Source: Streptomyces griseomycini (GTDB taxonomy: Bacteria; Actinomycetota; Actinomycetes; Streptomycetales; Streptomycetaceae). Taken from it: 64,000 nt of DNA. The stretch is from contig NZ_JACHJI010000004.1 of the NCBI RefSeq assembly GCF_014203535.1, positions 124,001-188,000 on the forward strand, in the 5' to 3' direction. Shown here piece by piece: positions 60,715-64,000 of the stretch. A program made the translations under genes and the position numbers. The notes beneath the pieces were generated by a model, which saw only the letters and a list, made by a program, of their open reading frames with translations, did no database searches and was not told the DNA's origin. Each line of letters begins with the position of its first letter. The stretch's first letter is position 1.

Positions 60715-60911
60715 CGACGGCCTCCTCGGCCCGTGGCCCCCGAGGAGGCCGACAACGAATGACGCCCCGGCGCACACCGGCCGGCACGGGGCCGGGCGTT
60801 CCGGCTCCGCCCAGGCCAACGATCTTCACCGGGACCGGTCACCGGCCGCGGACCGGAGCGCGCCGGAGGGCCGGGCGGAAACGTTCCGCCCCGAGCGTGC
60901 AGGATGGACGC

Positions 60912-61835
60912 ATGGATCTCCGTATCTTCACCGAGCCCCAGCAGGGGGCCACCTACGACACCTTGCTCACCGTCGCCAAGGCCACCGAGGACCTCGGCTT
61001 CGACGCCTTCTTCCGCTCCGACCACTACCTCAAGATGGGCTCCGTGGACGGGCTGCCCGGCCCCACCGACGCCTGGATCACCCTCGCCGGCCTCGCCCGC
61101 GAGACCAAGCGCATCCGGCTCGGCACGCTGATGACCGCCGGCACCTTCCGCCTCCCCGGAGTGCTCGCCGTCCAGGTCGCGCAGGTCGACCAGATGTCCG
61201 GCGGCCGCGTCGAGCTGGGCCTGGGCGCGGGCTGGTTCGAGGAGGAGCACAAGGCGTACGGCATCCCCTTCCCGAAGGAGAAGTTCGGCCGCCTCGAGGA
61301 GCAGCTGGAGATCGTCACCGGGCTGTGGGCCACCGAGGTCGGCGAGACCTTCGACTTCCACGGCACGTACTACGACCTCACGCGGTCCCCGGCGCTCCCC
61401 AAGCCGGCCCAGCGCAAGGTGCCGGTGCTCATCGGCGGCCACGGAGCGACCCGCACCCCGCGGCTGGCCGCCCGGTACGCCGACGAGTTCAACATGCCGT
61501 TCGCCTCGGTCGAGGACAGCGAGCGCCAGTTCGGCCGGGTCCGCGCCGCCGCCCGGGAGGCCGGCCGCGACCCGGGCGACCTCGTCTACTCCAACGCCCT
61601 CGTCGTCTGCGCCGGCAAGGACGACCAGGAGGTCGCCCGCCGCGCCGCCGCGATCGGCCGCGAGGTCGACGAGCTCAAGGCCAACGGCCTGGCGGGCTCC
61701 CCGGCCGAGATCGTCGACAAGATCGGCCGCTACGCCGAGATCGGCGCCGGCCGGATCTACCTCCAGCTCCTCGACCTGGACGACCTCGACCACCTGGAGC
61801 TGATCTCCTCCCAGGTCCAGTCCCAGCTGGCGTGA
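60912..61835 (+). CDS. LLM-class F420-dependent oxidoreductase
   Basis: The 307-residue luciferase-like monooxygenase-fold protein has DLGFDAFFRSDHYLKMG, MTAGTFRLPGVLAVQVAQVDQMSGGRVELGLGAGWFEEEHKAYGIPFP and GGHGATRTPRLAARYADEFN, the family motifs. Actinobacterial members mostly use F420, sometimes FMN. The substrate is unknown. CAGGAT ends 6 nt before the ATG, so the transcript may be leaderless. A good terminator follows. Confidence 0.88.
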   Translation: MDLRIFTEPQQGATYDTLLTVAKATEDLGFDAFFRSDHYLKMGSVDGLPGPTDAWITLAGLARETKRIRLGTLMTAGTFRLPGVLAVQVAQVDQMSGGRVELGLGAGWFEEEHKAYGIPFPKEKFGRLEEQLEIVTGLWATEVGETFDFHGTYYDLTRSPALPKPAQRKVPVLIGGHGATRTPRLAARYADEFNMPFASVEDSERQFGRVRAAAREAGRDPGDLVYSNALVVCAGKDDQEVARRAAAIGREVDELKANGLAGSPAEIVDKIGRYAEIGAGRIYLQLLDLDDLDHLELISSQVQSQLA

Positions 61836-61862
61836 CGCCCGCCGCGTGACGCGTCCGGCCGC

Positions 61863-61894
61863 AACGGGACCGCCCCCTGCGGGGCGGTCCCGTT
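61863..61894 (+). terminator. Terminator of the F420 enzyme gene
   Basis: Perfect 14-bp stem AACGGGACCGCCCC with loop CTGC (arms 61863-61876 and 61881-61894) starts 27 bp after the stop. Confidence 0.88.
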
Positions 61895-62029
61895 CGCCGT
61901 GCCCGCGCGCCCGGACCGTCCCGCCCGAATAATTCCGCAGGCCTCCCGCGCCGTTCCCGGTACGTTGGCACCGCGCGCCGGATCCCCGCGCGTACGCGCA
62001 GTTCAGAAGGGTCTCGAGGTGTAACCACC

Positions 62030-63499
62030 GTGTTCCTGACGATCAGTACCACCGGCGCTCCCGAGCGCCCCGCGACCGACCTCGGTTTCCTGCTGCACAA
62101 GCATCCCGAGAAGGCGCAGGCGTTCTCCACCTCCTACGGCACGGCGCACGTCCTCTACCCCGAGGCGGACGCCGAGCGCTGCACGGCGGCGCTGCTGCTG
62201 GAGGTGGACGCGGTGGCGCTGGTCCGGCGCGGCAAGGGCAAGGGCCGCGGCGGCGCACCCGACGCGGCGCTCGCGCAGTACGTCAACGACCGCCCGTACG
62301 CGGCCTCCTCCCTCCTCGCCGTCGCGCTGAGCGGCGTGTTCTCCAGCGCGATGCGCGGCGTGTGCAACGCCCGCCCGGAACTCCCGGCGCAGCCGCGCCC
62401 GTTGCGCATCGAGGTACCCGCGCTGCCCGCCCGCGGCGGCCCCGACCTCGTCCGCCGGCTCTTCGAGCCGCTCGGCTGGACGGTCACCGCCGAACCCGTG
62501 GCGCTGGACGCCGAGTTCCCCGAGTGGGGCGACTCGCGGTACGTGCGTCTGGTCCTGGAGGCGGACACGCTCACCCTCGCCGAGGCCCTGCGCCACCTCT
62601 ACGTGCTGCTCCCCGTCCTCGACGACGCCAAGCACTACTGGGTCGCCTCCGACGAGGTCGACAAGCTGCTGCGCGCCGGCGAGGGCTGGCTGCCCGCGCA
62701 CCCGGAGCAGAAGCTGATCGCCGGCCGCTACCTGTCCCGCCGCTGGTCGCTGACCCGGCAGGCGATGGAGCGGCTGGAGCTGGTCCGGCTGGCCGAGGCG
62801 GACGACACCGACGTCGAGGAGATCGACAACGCCGTCGCGGCGGAGACCGAGGACGGTGCCGAGGAGAAGCCGGCCCCGCTCGCCGTGCAGCGGCGGGAGG
62901 CGATCGTCGCCGCGCTCCGCGCGTCCGGCGCCGCCCGGGTGCTCGACCTCGGCTGCGGCCAGGGCCAGCTGGTGCAGGAGCTGCTGCGGGACCCGTCGTT
63001 CACCGAGATCGTCGGCGTCGACGTGTCGATGCGGGCGCTGGCCATCGCCTCCCGCCGGCTGAGGCTGGACCGCATGGGGGAGCGGCAGGCGGCGCGCGTG
63101 CAGCTCCTCCAGGGCTCGCTCGCGTACACCGACCACCGGCTCGAGGGGTACGACGCCGCCGTGCTCAGCGAGGTGATCGAACACCTCGACCTGCCCCGCC
63201 TGCCCGCCCTGGAGTACGCGGTGTTCGGCGCGGCCCGCCCCCGCACGGTCCTCGTCACCACCCCCAACGTCGAGTACAACGTGCGCTGGGAGAGCCTCCC
63301 GGCCGGCCACGTCCGGCACGGCGACCACCGCTTCGAGTGGACCCGCGAGGAGTTCCGCGCCTGGGCGCGGAAGGTGGCCGAACGCCACGGCTACGGCGTG
63401 GAGTTCGTGCCCGTCGGACCGGACGACCCCGAGGTCGGGCCGCCCACCCAGATGGCCGTGTTCCGGGCCGGGACCGCGAAGGAGGCGAAGGCCGCATGA
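62030..63499 (+). CDS. hen1: Hen1 RNA 3'-terminal ribose 2'-O-methyltransferase
   Basis: The 489-residue enzyme has the bacterial Hen1 N-terminal domain (about 1-270; the RNA-repair specific half) and a C-terminal methyltransferase domain with LDLGCGQGQ near residue 306, metal-ligand region SEVIEHLD (Glu381, Glu384, His385) and RHGDHRFEWTREEFRAW. It methylates the 2'-OH at the repaired RNA end so that it resists re-cleavage. It precedes pnkp with ATGA overlap, the canonical bacterial RNA-repair pair. GTG 62030 is chosen. Confidence 0.95.
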   Translation: MFLTISTTGAPERPATDLGFLLHKHPEKAQAFSTSYGTAHVLYPEADAERCTAALLLEVDAVALVRRGKGKGRGGAPDAALAQYVNDRPYAASSLLAVALSGVFSSAMRGVCNARPELPAQPRPLRIEVPALPARGGPDLVRRLFEPLGWTVTAEPVALDAEFPEWGDSRYVRLVLEADTLTLAEALRHLYVLLPVLDDAKHYWVASDEVDKLLRAGEGWLPAHPEQKLIAGRYLSRRWSLTRQAMERLELVRLAEADDTDVEEIDNAVAAETEDGAEEKPAPLAVQRREAIVAALRASGAARVLDLGCGQGQLVQELLRDPSFTEIVGVDVSMRALAIASRRLRLDRMGERQAARVQLLQGSLAYTDHRLEGYDAAVLSEVIEHLDLPRLPALEYAVFGAARPRTVLVTTPNVEYNVRWESLPAGHVRHGDHRFEWTREEFRAWARKVAERHGYGVEFVPVGPDDPEVGPPTQMAVFRAGTAKEAKAA

Positions 63500-64000
63500 C
63501 CACCACCACCGAGACCCCGCGGCCGCGGGGCCGCGCCCTGCCCGTCACCGACCTGTCCCTCGTGGTGCTGATCGGTGCCTCCGGCTCGGGCAAGTCCACC
63601 TTCGCGCGCCGCCACTTCAAGCCCACCGAGGTCCTCTCCTCCGACTTCTGCCGCGGCCTGGTGGCCGACGACGAGAACGACCAGAGCGCGTCGCGGGACG
63701 CCTTCGACGTGCTGCACTACATCGCCGGCAAGCGCCTGGCGGCCGGCCGCCGCACCGTCGTCGACGCCACCAGCGTCCAGCAGGACGCCCGGCGCCAGCT
63801 GATCGACCTGGCCAGGCAGTACGACGTGCTGCCGATAGCCATCGTGCTCGACGTGCCCGAGGCGGTGTGCGCCGAGCGCAACGCCGCCCGCACCGACCGC
63901 GCCGACATGCCCCGCCGGGTCATCCAGCGCCACACCCGCGAACTGCGCCGCTCGCTGCGCCACCTGGAGCGCGAGGGCTTCCGCAAGGTGCACGTGCTGC
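63496..64000 (+). CDS. pnkp: Polynucleotide kinase-phosphatase Pnkp (partial, runs off right edge)
   Basis: The visible 168 residues are the 5'-kinase module of Pnkp: P-loop GASGSGKST (about 27-35), SSDFCRGLVADDE, VVDATSVQQDARRQLIDLA and lid RRVIQRHTRELRRSL. Complete Pnkp continues with a phosphatase and a ligase-like adenylyltransferase domain. With Hen1 it mends RNA cut by ribotoxins. ATG overlaps the hen1 stop. The remainder lies beyond the window. Confidence 0.93.
   Translation, partial: MTTTTETPRPRGRALPVTDLSLVVLIGASGSGKSTFARRHFKPTEVLSSDFCRGLVADDENDQSASRDAFDVLHYIAGKRLAAGRRTVVDATSVQQDARRQLIDLARQYDVLPIAIVLDVPEAVCAERNAARTDRADMPRRVIQRHTRELRRSLRHLEREGFRKVHVL

Noticed and set aside
1..64000. 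tRNA, rRNA or CRISPR arrays
   Set aside because: No cloverleaf with CCA-type acceptor context, rRNA-like sequence or regularly spaced repeat array was apparent.

Overview
The window is high-GC DNA from a Streptomyces chromosome arm or core. The assignment rests on gene content: CutRS, a complete conservon (cvnABCD), DasR/DasABC, BxlR/BxlEFGA, a SepF paralogue of the SepF3 type, a Tat-exported xylanase of the XlnC type, and many GTG starts with GC-rich third codon positions.

Layout. 1-11 kb is housekeeping: an aldonolactone-oxidase-type flavoprotein (cut by the window edge), an MFS transporter, ferrochelatase, an inositol-monophosphatase-family enzyme, the CutRS two-component system, a DUF4193 zinc-ribbon protein, a hotdog thioesterase, dUTPase and DUF3710/DUF3093 proteins. 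11.4-20.9 kb holds an orphan ABC ATPase, then genes that look like potassium and membrane homeostasis: KdpD/KdpE without kdpFABC, an OB-fold and a DUF3159 protein, two TrkA-type RCK proteins, and divergently a KimA-like APC/KUP permease. At 20.9-22.3 kb is an RlmD/RumA-type RNA methyltransferase whose 3' end is an attachment site.

22.2-33.8 kb is accessory. A 28-bp core from the 3' end of the methyltransferase gene occurs three times (22218, 28529, 33766). Copies 1 and 2 are near-identical over 63 bp. Each interval is bounded by a paired TGACGCT arm repeat at the same offset: 237 bp to the right of cores 1 and 2, and 102-103 bp to the left of cores 2 and 3. I read this as two tandem integrative elements that lack a recognisable integrase. 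Element A carries a conservon and a set of transposase, marR and erythromycin-esterase remnants. Element B carries a cold-shock protein, a DEAD-box helicase stub and a second-type RNase J.

33.9-53.6 kb is largely polymer catabolism: a decayed sensor kinase, a GH11 xylanase, a DUF3885 protein, a septum-formation lipoprotein, a BCCT osmolyte transporter, the xylobiose operon bxlEFGA with its LacI repressor, and the chitobiose system dasR/dasABC with a NagZ-type GH3 enzyme. BxlR-type palindromes precede both xlnC and bxlE, and DasR-type sites fill the dasR-dasA gap. Extracellular hydrolysis, ABC uptake and cytosolic glycosidases therefore form one xylan and chitin block.

53.9-64 kb returns to core genes: two CNNM/CorC membrane proteins, a TerB protein, SepF3-like, an ATPase, a MazG pyrophosphohydrolase, small proteins, an F420-type LLM oxidoreductase, and the start of a Hen1-Pnkp RNA-repair operon that runs off the right edge.
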